Below, in pieces: positions 1 through 8,360 of a DNA stretch of 16,811 nucleotides; position 1 is the first letter of the stretch, and every line of letters begins with the position of its first letter. Origin of the DNA: Bacteroides sp. (lineage in GTDB: Bacteria > Bacteroidota > Bacteroidia > Bacteroidales > Bacteroidaceae); contig DXOJ01000406.1 of assembly GCA_019412865.1 (NCBI GenBank), positions 450 through 17,260 on the forward strand. The letters run 5' to 3'. The position numbers were made by a program, and so were the translations under genes. A model generated the notes under the pieces. It had not been told where the DNA came from. It searched no databases and was given only the letters and a program-made list of their open reading frames with translations.

Positions 1-41
1 ATAGCACGTTTACGTCTGCCTAATGCATTTACTACTTCCAT
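1..41 (-). CDS. rpsI: 30S ribosomal protein S9, N-terminal fragment
   Basis: This is the start of ribosomal protein uS9, a component of the small subunit whose C-terminal tail reaches the P-site tRNA. Only 13 codons are inside the window; the gene continues past the left edge. The ATG is at 41-39 and the peptide reads MEVVNALGRRKRA, the typical Bacteroides S9 beginning. It starts 6 bases after the rplM stop codon, in the conserved rplM-rpsI order, so the two are co-transcribed. The identification rests on this short peptide plus the gene order. Confidence 0.9.
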   Translation of the reverse strand, partial: MEVVNALGRRKRA

Positions 42-47
42 TATATC

Positions 48-509
48 TTATTTATATGAATTAATATCAATCATTTTCGGGCTCTGAGCTTCATGTTTGT
101 GTTCGCTACCAGCGTATACATACAGGTTACCCAGCAATTTAGCTCCCAAGATATTCTTAGGAAGCATACCTTTCACTACTTTTTTCAGTAATCTCTCTTC
201 GCCGTTCGGTTTAGTGATCAAACGGGCAGGAGTCATTTCTCTCTGACCACCAGGGTAGCCTGTATATGACAAATATACTCTGTCATTCCATTTGTTACCA
301 GTCAGTTTTACTTTGTCTGCATTGATGATAATAACGTTATCACCGCAGTCTACGTGAGGAGTAAAGTTTGGTTTGTACTTTCCTCTCAGCAATTTTGCAA
401 CTTTTGCTCCCAGACGACCTAAAGTTTGGTCTGTAGCGTCAACGATAACCCATTCTTTGGTTACGGTCGCTTTGTTTGCAGAAATGGTCTTGTAACTTAA
501 AGTATCCAC
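48..509 (-). CDS. rplM: 50S ribosomal protein L13
   Basis: Ribosomal protein uL13, an early-assembling protein of the large subunit that binds 23S rRNA. The 153-residue product begins MDTLSYKTISANKATVTKEW, the Bacteroides form, and carries the family signatures DATDQTLGRLGAKVAKLLRGK, CGDNVIIINA, SYTGYPGG and the GMLPKN segment. It is about ten residues longer than E. coli L13 because of the N-terminal extension common in Bacteroidota. The start codon is GTG (509-507). I see no Shine-Dalgarno sequence, only an A/T-rich stretch, which is usual in this group. It is followed after 6 bases by rpsI. Its own promoter and a roughly 120-base leader lie upstream, so it does not depend on the PUL that precedes it. 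Confidence 0.97.
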   Translation of the reverse strand: MDTLSYKTISANKATVTKEWVIVDATDQTLGRLGAKVAKLLRGKYKPNFTPHVDCGDNVIIINADKVKLTGNKWNDRVYLSYTGYPGGQREMTPARLITKPNGEERLLKKVVKGMLPKNILGAKLLGNLYVYAGSEHKHEAQSPKMIDINSYK

Positions 510-561
510 TCTAATTTTGTTTTTTAAATGTTACTACTAAAAATTTTCTTCACCACATATC

Positions 562-585
562 AGCCTCCCCGGACAAAGGAGGACT
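562..585 (-). promoter_or_regulatory. Hairpin in the rplM leader (candidate autoregulatory leader)
   Basis: The predicted rplM mRNA has a leader of about 120 bases. On the minus strand its clearest structure pairs CCTCC with GGAGG across a 9-base loop, extended by an outer A-U and G-C pair around one bulged base. Ribosomal protein operons often carry leaders bound by one of their own products, so this is a reasonable candidate for L13-mediated control. That role is inferred; I cannot check covariation. Confidence 0.35.
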
Positions 586-634
586 AACTTGCTATGAATT
601 AATCTCTTATCATTTTGTGATAATAATCGGCTTG

Positions 635-665
635 CAAAAGTACGGCTTTTCTTTGAATTGGCAAA
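635..665 (-). promoter_or_regulatory. Promoter of the rplM-rpsI operon
   Basis: Read on the minus strand, TTTG at 665-662 is followed after exactly 19 bases by TACTTTTG at 642-635. This matches the Bacteroides primary sigma factor pattern (TTTG at -33, about 19-21 bases, TAnnTTTG at -7). Transcription would start near 628. It lies only 46 bases past the SusD stop codon and faces rplM, so the ribosomal genes form a separate transcription unit. Confidence 0.75.
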
Positions 666-711
666 CTATTTTTGTATATTTTTCCAGTCGCCTATTCTAT
701 TGAGAGTCTTC

Positions 712-2406
712 TTAATACCCATTATTATTCATTCCATTGAGTTTCGGATTACTTTGTATCTCTTTCAGAGGGATAGGGAAAAGTTCATGTTTACCCTCCG
801 TAAAATTCCGGTAAGCCGGATATGGTTTGTTCTCTTTCTGATTGACGGAACTGATCTCACCAAACAGTTTCAGAGCCTTGCCCAGTACTCCCCAACGTAT
901 CAGATCATATTTGCGTTGTCCTTCAAAAGCCAGTTCGAAGCCACGTTCCCAGTAGAGAGCCGTACGGAACTTTCCTTCCGGTGTAGAGTCGTCAATGAAA
1001 GTCAGGTTATGTGTCTTTTTCCGTACGCTCATCATTTCATCATAATTCGCTTCTGTAATAGAAGTTGCTTCAGCACGTGTACGTACGCTATTCAGCAAAT
1101 CCCATGCTTTTTGTCTATCTGTTCCTGTTTCATTATACGCTTCGGCAGCCATCAATACCACATCAGCATAACGCAAAGGGCAATAGTTCACATCCGCATA
1201 ATTGATATTCTTGTTCCATGACTCTTTCGGCATCCATTCCCGGCGCCATTTTCCCACATACCAGCTTCCTGCGCTTCTTTCTTCTTTTACATGCTCTTTT
1301 TTAGTACCATTCCAGGTATAACGATAGGTGCAAATAGCAACATCACGGCGTTTATCGCTCGCTTCGAAAAAGTTACGCCATTCGGGAACCACTATAAAAA
1401 AGCCGTTGGCACGTCCCATATACTGATTTGCCTCGGATGCGGAAACTCCGGTAGGTTCCGCTACCTGCGGGCCGTTATAAATTCCCCATGCTCCACCATT
1501 ACGACGTCCTTGCGAATGATAGAAAGCAATCTCCCAAAGACTCTCCTTATTATTCAGTACCCCCTGCGAGTAGCTTTTAAAGAGTGCCTCATAACCACCG
1601 TCATAAAAATCATGGTACCCTTTCTTTTCAAAAGCCTCCCACTCTTCTATCACTGCATCGAAATATTCCATTCGCTTACTGTCCTTCGGACGTTTCAACT
1701 GTCCATTCGATTGAAGGCTATATCCTGCACGCTGCAAATATACACGCATCAGCAATGCACGGGCAGCCCCCTGTGTCACCCGTTCGGGACTGGAAGAAGC
1801 AGTTGCCCAATCCAGATTGTTCTTAGCGAAAGTAAGGTCAGATATAATCTCGTCATAAATCACTTCCCTGTCCACACGTTCACCAAAAGCAGATTCGTAA
1901 GATGAAGAATAAGATGTTTTGAAAGGCACATCTCCCCAATATCTCACCAAATCAAATGCGAGGAAAGCACGCAGAAAGCGAGCTTCTGCTTCCAATGCTT
2001 TCAGACGGGTATTTTCTGCGTATCCTGTCATGCCACAGATTCCGTCAATGGTGAGGTTAGCCCGGTCGATTCCCTCATATTTCAGTTTCCAGATACTTTC
2101 AATCCATGTGTTCGTGGAGTTTAGCTGATAATGTGCAATATCGTGAACCTGATTGTCAGACTGCGTACGAGCCGTATAATAGGTATCGTCCGATGCGGGA
2201 GAAGCCATTTCGTACCAACCGTAATGATTAAAGTCCGACAATGAACTATATATTCCCATCACTGACATTTCCGCTTTATCTTCCGAATCGAAATAGCGGT
2301 CCCGGTCATATTTTGAGTTAGGTTCTTCCGTTAGCAAATCCTCGCAAGAGGTAAGCCCTGTAAATAACAAGGCGAATACGGCATATAATAGATGTATCTT
2401 TTTCAT
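712..2406 (-). CDS. SusD-like outer-membrane glycan-binding lipoprotein
   Basis: A SusD/RagB-family lipoprotein of 564 residues that acts as the lid on its SusC partner and captures glycan fragments at the cell surface. The signal peptide ends in a lipobox (LTSC, lipidated Cys21), and the mature start CEDLLTEEP is typical of SusD proteins and acidic as expected for surface export. Visible family landmarks are EAEARFLRAFLAFDLVRYWG (139-158) followed by DVPF, the TPR-type segment RVTQGAARALLMRVYLQRAG (209-228), PLRYADVVLMAAEAYNE (410-426), WERGFELAFEGQRKYDLIRW (486-505) and a C-terminal LFPIP...NPKLN...NNGY. It follows the SusC gene by 21 bases and is the last PUL gene. The ligand cannot be read from sequence; the neighbouring lyases suggest an acidic polysaccharide. 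I see no terminator hairpin behind it. Confidence 0.96.
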   Translation of the reverse strand: MKKIHLLYAVFALLFTGLTSCEDLLTEEPNSKYDRDRYFDSEDKAEMSVMGIYSSLSDFNHYGWYEMASPASDDTYYTARTQSDNQVHDIAHYQLNSTNTWIESIWKLKYEGIDRANLTIDGICGMTGYAENTRLKALEAEARFLRAFLAFDLVRYWGDVPFKTSYSSSYESAFGERVDREVIYDEIISDLTFAKNNLDWATASSSPERVTQGAARALLMRVYLQRAGYSLQSNGQLKRPKDSKRMEYFDAVIEEWEAFEKKGYHDFYDGGYEALFKSYSQGVLNNKESLWEIAFYHSQGRRNGGAWGIYNGPQVAEPTGVSASEANQYMGRANGFFIVVPEWRNFFEASDKRRDVAICTYRYTWNGTKKEHVKEERSAGSWYVGKWRREWMPKESWNKNINYADVNYCPLRYADVVLMAAEAYNETGTDRQKAWDLLNSVRTRAEATSITEANYDEMMSVRKKTHNLTFIDDSTPEGKFRTALYWERGFELAFEGQRKYDLIRWGVLGKALKLFGEISSVNQKENKPYPAYRNFTEGKHELFPIPLKEIQSNPKLNGMNNNGY

Positions 2407-2427
2407 GATTACTATGTATTTAAAGAA

Positions 2428-5400
2428 TTAAAATGCTACGTTGAGACCAAAAATAAAAGAACGGCTAAGCGGATACGCTCCAAAGTCAACACCCGGTGTC
2501 AAACCGCTTTTCATCGTAGAGACTTCCGGATCGAAGCCTGAATACTTGGTCCAAGTCAACAGATTATTACCGGTGGCATACAAACGCAAGTTCTTCAATC
2601 CCACCCTTGCAATCAGATTTTTAGGGAATGTATATCCCAAAGTCACATTACTTAGTTTCAAATAGGAAGCATCCTCCACTGCCCATGAATGAATATAATT
2701 GTCTCCTTGTTGAGCATCATGATAAGCGGCTACGGTTTTACCTGCATTCAGAGCAGCCAGTTCTTCGGGATCTGTCACTTTCTGTCCATCCGAATTGATG
2801 GTCATCCAGCGATTAGAGCTATTCATCACGTCCAATGCGTTGTAGTTCAGGCTACCCACCTTACTGGTAACCAGTTTGGTCGCATTCAACACTTCGTTGC
2901 CATAGCTGAAAGTCAGAAATATACTTAAATCAAATCCTTTGTAAGTAAAAGAGTTGTTCAATCCTCCGTAGAATTTCGGTTGAGCGTTACCAATGACCGT
3001 TTTATCATTTTCATCAATCACATTATCATCTCCGGTCAAGTTCTTAAACTTCCACATACCCGGACGAATCTGACCTTTATCACCATGATAAGGTACTCCA
3101 TCTTTCAATGTATAGGTCTGCGTAGAAGCATCATAATTGAAATCATCTACCTGATACAGGTCCTCGGTGATGTAACCATAAAACTGTCCTAATGGTTCTC
3201 CGACAGCAATACGATGGGTATTTTGGTTAAAACCGAACTTGGCTTCATAGAGTTGTACCGCCTCACCGGTCAATGCTTTCACGGAATTTTTATTGTGAGA
3301 CAGCGTCAGTGTAGTATTCCAACTAAACTTCTTTGTAGAGAAATTCACTGTATTCACAGTCAGTTCCACACCTACATTCTTCGTTTCTCCGGCATTAATC
3401 AACATAGTCTGATAACCGGAAGAATAAGGCAGCTGGGCGTTAAGCAGCAAATTACTACTCCTATTTATATAGAATTCGGGCGAAACAGTGATGCGTTGAT
3501 TCAGAAAACCTAAATCGACCCCCATATTAAAAGTCTTGTTCGCTTCCCACTTCAGATCGGGATTCGGTATCTGCTTGGAAGCATAACCGGGAGTAAGCTG
3601 ATCTCCCATAGCTGTGATGATGGAAGACATCAAAGCAAGGCTGTTATAGCTACCGATCCTGTTGTTACCCGCCAAACCGTATCCGATACGGAATTTCAAG
3701 TCAGAGAAAATATTCAGTTTCTTTATAAAATCCTCTTCACTCACACGCCAGGCTGCCGATACGGCAGGGAAATATCCCCATTTATTATTCTTTCCGAATT
3801 TAGAAGAGCCATCCGCACGGAACGTCGCGGAAAACAAATACTTATCGGTAAAGTCATAGTTGAGACGAGCGAAGAAAGAGAGCAGATTATCATCATAGTT
3901 TTCATCGGACGAAGCAACGGATGGAGTACCCAGACTCATATCTCCCAAAATGAACTCATCGGTAGGCAACCCACTGACACCGGATTCGAGCACACGAGTC
4001 CAGCGTTTTACAAATTCCTGTCCCAATTGTACTACCACTTTATGCTTCTTCTGAAAACGTTTATCATAAGTCAAGACGTTAGAGGTCTGAAAACTTCCGG
4101 TCTCCGTATTCCTGATGGAGCCGTAAATACCGCTGCGTCTTCCCATAATAGATTGGTCGCCATAGAAAAGCTCCCGGCGGTAAAGCTGATAACGCATACC
4201 TGTATTGTTGCGGAAAGTCAATCCTTTGATGATTTTGAAAGTCAGTCCGCCATTGGCTTGCAAAGTACGTGTTTCCTTATTATCCTTTTCTTCAGCGGCG
4301 GCAATCAACGGATTCTGCATCACGTTTCCGTCTGCATCGCTTAATACAGGGTCTTCTCCTGCCAACAAATCCGAGTCATTGCCACGTATACCAATGGTAG
4401 GACGGTATTGCAAAATCTGAACCATTTTATTAAACTTTGCATCTACATTACTTCCGCCTTCATTCGTACCATTTCCGGCAACACCTGCTCCATACACTTT
4501 CAGATAATCGAAGTTGATACGTCCTGTAACGGAGAGCCGCTTATTCACTTCGCTTTTCACGCTAAGCGCAATATTATGTTTGTCGCTGCCGCTATATACC
4601 ATCGCACCTTCATCCTTGAAGTAACCATAAGACATATTGTAGTTCAACTTATCATTACCACCGTTGACGCCTACCCGGTAATTTTGCGTAACGGTAGTAC
4701 GTCCCATCGTACGGTCCAGCCAGTCGATACCTTTACGATTGCCATAGTTCTCATGAAGATCGACAAAACCACCATAACGATTCTGCCATGACCGCATACT
4801 TTCCTCGGGATCAGTAGCATCTCCTAATGTTCTTTCATAATCCGCCAACACAAATTCCTCCACACTTAATACATCTAGCCGCTTGGCAAGCGTACGCACA
4901 CCGACATAAGAATCGAAAGTAAGAGTCGCTTTCCCTTCACTTTTCGCACCGCTTTTGGTGGTGATTACCACTACGCCATTCGCTCCCCGGGCGCCGTAGA
5001 TGGCTGTTGCCGAAGCATCTTTCAACACGTCGATACTTTCAATATCGGCAGGATCAAGGCTGGACATGCCATCTTCCGTCGGAAATCCGTCGATAATGTA
5101 AAGCGGTTCGTTGCTTTGCGTAATTGATATACCGCCACGAACACGCACTGACATAGTAGCACCGGGCTGACCGTCTGTCTGTATAATCTGCACACCTGCC
5201 ATACGTCCCGCTAAAGCTTGGGTTACATCAGACGAAGGAACTTTGAGCAAATCGTCGCTTCTCACAGAAGCCACGGAACCGGTCAGGTCTTTACGCTTTA
5301 CTGTTGCATAACCGATAGCTACCACCTCATCCAACAATACCGACGCAGCTTTCATGGTCACATCAATCTGTTTTCTTCCTTTCACGGGTACTTCCATATT

Positions 5401-5643
5401 TTCCAATCCGATAAAAGAGAAAACCAAGACATCTTTCTGCGAATCACTAACGGTAATGGTGTATTTACCATTGATATCAGTAATGGTACCCGTGTTTTGT
5501 TTTCCTTTCACGGTTACATTTCCTCCAATCACTTCCAAGCCTTCGTTGTCCACCACCTTACCGGTAACGGTCAAACTCTGGGCATAAATGCCGGATACAC
5601 CGACAAGAAGCAATAAAATGCAAATAATTCTACTTTTCATCAT
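2428..5643 (-). CDS. SusC-like TonB-dependent outer-membrane transporter
   Basis: A SusC/RagA-family transporter that imports SusD-bound oligosaccharides through a 22-strand barrel using TonB energy. Numbered from the GTG at 5667, the order is signal peptide (residues 9-30, ending IYAQ), a carboxypeptidase-regulatory-like domain (about 34-106), a TonB-box region (VLLDEVVAIGY, 110-120), the plug (about 124-240, with LYIIDGFP, DVLKDASATAIYGARGANG and VVVITTKSG), then the barrel ending in the aromatic FIFGLNVAF. It lacks the N-terminal STN domain of anti-sigma-coupled relatives, which fits control by an HTCS. The frame is open to GTG at 5667, but I chose the ATG at 5643 (the first of two adjacent ATGs), which gives a compact signal peptide and 1071 residues. 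It begins 40 bases after the lyase 2 stop and has no visible promoter of its own. Confidence 0.96.
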   Translation of the reverse strand: MMKSRIICILLLLVGVSGIYAQSLTVTGKVVDNEGLEVIGGNVTVKGKQNTGTITDINGKYTITVSDSQKDVLVFSFIGLENMEVPVKGRKQIDVTMKAASVLLDEVVAIGYATVKRKDLTGSVASVRSDDLLKVPSSDVTQALAGRMAGVQIIQTDGQPGATMSVRVRGGISITQSNEPLYIIDGFPTEDGMSSLDPADIESIDVLKDASATAIYGARGANGVVVITTKSGAKSEGKATLTFDSYVGVRTLAKRLDVLSVEEFVLADYERTLGDATDPEESMRSWQNRYGGFVDLHENYGNRKGIDWLDRTMGRTTVTQNYRVGVNGGNDKLNYNMSYGYFKDEGAMVYSGSDKHNIALSVKSEVNKRLSVTGRINFDYLKVYGAGVAGNGTNEGGSNVDAKFNKMVQILQYRPTIGIRGNDSDLLAGEDPVLSDADGNVMQNPLIAAAEEKDNKETRTLQANGGLTFKIIKGLTFRNNTGMRYQLYRRELFYGDQSIMGRRSGIYGSIRNTETGSFQTSNVLTYDKRFQKKHKVVVQLGQEFVKRWTRVLESGVSGLPTDEFILGDMSLGTPSVASSDENYDDNLLSFFARLNYDFTDKYLFSATFRADGSSKFGKNNKWGYFPAVSAAWRVSEEDFIKKLNIFSDLKFRIGYGLAGNNRIGSYNSLALMSSIITAMGDQLTPGYASKQIPNPDLKWEANKTFNMGVDLGFLNQRITVSPEFYINRSSNLLLNAQLPYSSGYQTMLINAGETKNVGVELTVNTVNFSTKKFSWNTTLTLSHNKNSVKALTGEAVQLYEAKFGFNQNTHRIAVGEPLGQFYGYITEDLYQVDDFNYDASTQTYTLKDGVPYHGDKGQIRPGMWKFKNLTGDDNVIDENDKTVIGNAQPKFYGGLNNSFTYKGFDLSIFLTFSYGNEVLNATKLVTSKVGSLNYNALDVMNSSNRWMTINSDGQKVTDPEELAALNAGKTVAAYHDAQQGDNYIHSWAVEDASYLKLSNVTLGYTFPKNLIARVGLKNLRLYATGNNLLTWTKYSGFDPEVSTMKSGLTPGVDFGAYPLSRSFIFGLNVAF

Positions 5644-5683
5644 ATTCTGTTTGTTATTTATATTCACTATGTTTCATTGTTTA

Positions 5684-8230
5684 TCATTGATTTACTACCC
5701 GGGTAGATATAGGACTCCGGTCGGTCATTTCTACCACCTGATAAGCCCCGTCTATCTCGTCGTAAAGCAACGAGGAACCCGTATATTGTCGAGAGTAAAA
5801 ATTGCCATTCAACGCAGGATTGTCTGTTCCATAACTAAATACTGCTTGTTCGGTGCGATGACTCACTGTCAGTTCCGGTGCCTTGGAAGCATCCAAAACC
5901 GCTTTGATCGTCCAGTCGCCTACGTTAAAGGTATCACCGTCACGGTTAATAATAGAAACAGCCTCATCTTCTACCTGAATAATAGCCAGGAAACGGGTGG
6001 CAGAACAACCGTCAACCCGTGCAGTCAAATGCCACTGGTTGGGATACTCCGCTCCGGTGATAGCGGGCGGCACTACAAAACGGTCCGTTTGGGACAGCGT
6101 AAAAACATGTCCTCCAAAAAGCTGCGTCATAGCCATCCATCCTTTGGTTTTATTATTTGTAGACAACGTTTTCTTTGTCGCATCCATCTTAAATTCCGTA
6201 GGACTATGCAACAGCCACTCCCAGCGGACAGCCTCCGATGCTTCCAGTTCATCATACACAATCACCGTATGAGGATGAAGCATCAACACATGTCGGCGGT
6301 ATTTAGTCAACGGGGTGGCACCGAATCCATTTTCCGGCGTCTGCTCAATACCTGCCTGCTTGAAGTAGCCAACCCACATCGGGTCATTGCTGATACCTCT
6401 GTAAGCATGTGAAGCATCTCCCAAACAGTAACTGATATGCTGTCCGCCCATAGCACGCATCACACTGCCATAACCTTCGGTAGAATAAGGTTGTCCGATA
6501 CCGTTTACCAACAGTGAATTATGCGCCCGCGTATGGCGATAGGACATCAGATTATGAGCATCGCTGAAATTCTGATAATAACCCGTACTGCGATACACAT
6601 CGACACCCTTATACAACAGGTTAAAAGCATTCTGACTGGCAGTAGTGTGACTGCCGGACCCGAATGTACTGGAACGGAACGAGAGCGCAAGATCCTTTCC
6701 CGTATCTTCCGGAGCACTATGCATGGCTACTTCACCAGCGTCTTTATACCATACCATTTTATCAGCCCCGGCAGGAAAAGTTGTATTGTAATCCTGATCG
6801 GTACACATCCGGTAAAGACGCAATTCATAATCTCGACGCAACAGGTCCCGACATTCTCCGGCATACCATCCGGCATAGGAATTACCCGTTTCACATGCCA
6901 GATAGTCAGCAAAGGCGGCAATCAGACGGTTGGGTTCACTCCCCTTTTCACTACTGTCACCAAAGCCGTTGCTTTTCGATCCCGGCGGGCAAGTATAAAC
7001 CAACGAACGTCCGGCATTCTGATACCACGGATGTGATAGAAAATCGTACCGACTGATAAATGAAAGAAGAGACGGCATATACGCCAAAGTCAATATATTG
7101 GCACTGAAATAACCGGTACCATTGTGCCATATACCGTCGCGATTGAAACCGGAAGCAGGAGCACGGGCTGTCCACAATTCATAATAGTACTCCATCATGG
7201 GCAACACTTCGGAAGAATAGCCCGGTTTGTCGTAAAGCGACAAAGCCACTTGAAAGAGGACACGCATATTCTGCTGCCAAAAATGATTATCAAAGAGATG
7301 GTTTTCCTGAAAACCGCAATTTACCTTGTAATAGTAACGCGCCACACGCATCATCAGTTCTTCGGCAGCAGTACGATCGGAAGCAGACAAATTATTATAA
7401 AGCAGATCGTAGGCTGCAACAAGACACCATGCGATGTTGCTGGCAGTAAAGTTGGATGCAAAAAGCTGTCCGTCAGCAGGGGGAGCGGCAATCAACGCTT
7501 CGAGAAGCTGGCGTAACTTTTCGGCATAAATTTCTTTTTGGGTCAGGTGATAAGCCTGATAAAGATAAGTGGCATGCTGCCGGAGTTCTTCGGCACGATT
7601 ATATAAATCAGTCATTCCGGTGTATTCGGCGTTCAATGCCAGAGAAGCACGACTTTGTAGTTCTTTATATTCAGGGTGTGAAGTGACACGGTTACGAGCC
7701 CCCTCAATACGGTCGTCTAAAAAATAGTAAATACGAGGATGCAGACGGGGAGCATTTGCTAAGAATGTCTGAAAAGAAGGTGTTACAAATTCCGGTGTAT
7801 CATTCTTCACTTCGAAACGATAGATAGCACTCCATTCACCGGGCATTGTCCCATTAAGATTAGTGGAACGAAAGCGCCAATACCATGTGCCAACGTCCAA
7901 GCGGCGATGAAGATTATACATACACCATTCCTGCGGTGCGGAAAGTAGCGTTTCGGAACTGCTGAAATCTTCAGTACGTGAAAGGGAAAATTGCAGTCTT
8001 TCGCCCGTCTTCATGGCTTGAGGGACAATAAGGGGAGCAGGATTCAGACACAATTCATTATCTGCTTTAGGATAAGGTTGTGTCCGTATCTTATCCTGAT
8101 AGGCATCGGGAATTCCGGCTGGCGTCTCTGGCTGTGTACTGTCCGGTTCGGGCAGCGAGTCAGATGTACAGCTACAGAACAACTGTACCATGAACAAAAG
8201 AAAAACCGATAGGCGAAATGTGGTGTGCAT
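5684..8230 (-). CDS. Heparinase II/III-fold polysaccharide lyase, lipoprotein (lyase 2; DUF4962-type)
   Basis: A predicted lyase that cleaves a uronic-acid polysaccharide by beta-elimination. The 848 residues start with a signal peptide and probable lipid Cys21 (LFCSC, then acidic TSDSLPEPD), so a cell-surface location is likely; the Phe at -3 makes the lipobox slightly unusual. An N-terminal beta-sandwich (about 45-142, with WYWRF) precedes an alpha/alpha toroid with ENHLFDNHFWQ (309-319) and WHNGTGYF (368-375). Asn315-His316 and Tyr374 match in position the catalytic Asn-His and Tyr of this superfamily. The C-terminal beta-sandwich has SHTTASQNAF, TRAHNSLLVNG and DEL motifs. It is a clear paralogue of lyase 1 (shared TEGYG, GDAS.AY, TPENG, RRH and YDEL). 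The 130-base gap before it carries a hairpin. The substrate and exact PL family are unresolved; 'heparinase' refers to the fold. Confidence 0.85.
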   Translation of the reverse strand: MHTTFRLSVFLLFMVQLFCSCTSDSLPEPDSTQPETPAGIPDAYQDKIRTQPYPKADNELCLNPAPLIVPQAMKTGERLQFSLSRTEDFSSSETLLSAPQEWCMYNLHRRLDVGTWYWRFRSTNLNGTMPGEWSAIYRFEVKNDTPEFVTPSFQTFLANAPRLHPRIYYFLDDRIEGARNRVTSHPEYKELQSRASLALNAEYTGMTDLYNRAEELRQHATYLYQAYHLTQKEIYAEKLRQLLEALIAAPPADGQLFASNFTASNIAWCLVAAYDLLYNNLSASDRTAAEELMMRVARYYYKVNCGFQENHLFDNHFWQQNMRVLFQVALSLYDKPGYSSEVLPMMEYYYELWTARAPASGFNRDGIWHNGTGYFSANILTLAYMPSLLSFISRYDFLSHPWYQNAGRSLVYTCPPGSKSNGFGDSSEKGSEPNRLIAAFADYLACETGNSYAGWYAGECRDLLRRDYELRLYRMCTDQDYNTTFPAGADKMVWYKDAGEVAMHSAPEDTGKDLALSFRSSTFGSGSHTTASQNAFNLLYKGVDVYRSTGYYQNFSDAHNLMSYRHTRAHNSLLVNGIGQPYSTEGYGSVMRAMGGQHISYCLGDASHAYRGISNDPMWVGYFKQAGIEQTPENGFGATPLTKYRRHVLMLHPHTVIVYDELEASEAVRWEWLLHSPTEFKMDATKKTLSTNNKTKGWMAMTQLFGGHVFTLSQTDRFVVPPAITGAEYPNQWHLTARVDGCSATRFLAIIQVEDEAVSIINRDGDTFNVGDWTIKAVLDASKAPELTVSHRTEQAVFSYGTDNPALNGNFYSRQYTGSSLLYDEIDGAYQVVEMTDRSPISTRVVNQ

Positions 8231-8296
8231 ATTATCTTTTTTTCTAGGTATAAGATTAGAGGGCTATTTTCAAAAGTTTCAATGTAAGAAGAAGGT

Positions 8297-8322
8297 AAAG
8301 CGGGATGGGGGGATCCCACTTT
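8297..8322 (-). promoter_or_regulatory. Intercistronic hairpin between the fimbrillin-like gene and lyase 2
   Basis: On the minus strand AAAGTGGGAT and ATCCCGCTTT form a 10-bp stem around a CCCCCC loop. The single non-Watson-Crick position is a U-G wobble in the minus-strand RNA but a C-A mismatch in the plus-strand RNA, so the structure suits the PUL transcript. It begins 39 bases after the stop codon of the upstream gene. The sequence after it is T-rich but has no real U-run, so it looks more like an attenuator, processing site or 3'-end stabiliser than a full terminator. The rest of 8231-8360 shows no convincing promoter; the nearest match, AACTTTTG, differs from the -7 consensus at its first base. 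Confidence 0.5.
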
Positions 8323-8360
8323 CCTTGAACTTCTATTGAGTAAGGTCGAATATTCTGTGA

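Noticed and set aside
5644..5667. Upstream GTG start for the SusC-like gene
   Set aside because: It would add a polar eight-residue extension before the double ATG. The ATG at 5643 gives a normal signal peptide.
5588..6412. Long plus-strand ORF (274 codons) opposite the SusC start and lyase 2 end
   Set aside because: It is antisense to two well-supported genes, has a composition with scattered Cys, Arg and His typical of shadow frames, and shows no recognisable domain. The same holds for the other plus-strand ORFs such as 658-1221, 1291-1905 and 10774-11568.
8297..8322. Hairpin as an intrinsic terminator ending the operon
   Set aside because: No run of T residues follows the stem on the minus strand, and no convincing promoter lies between it and lyase 2. 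Complete termination would leave lyase 2, SusC and SusD without a visible promoter.
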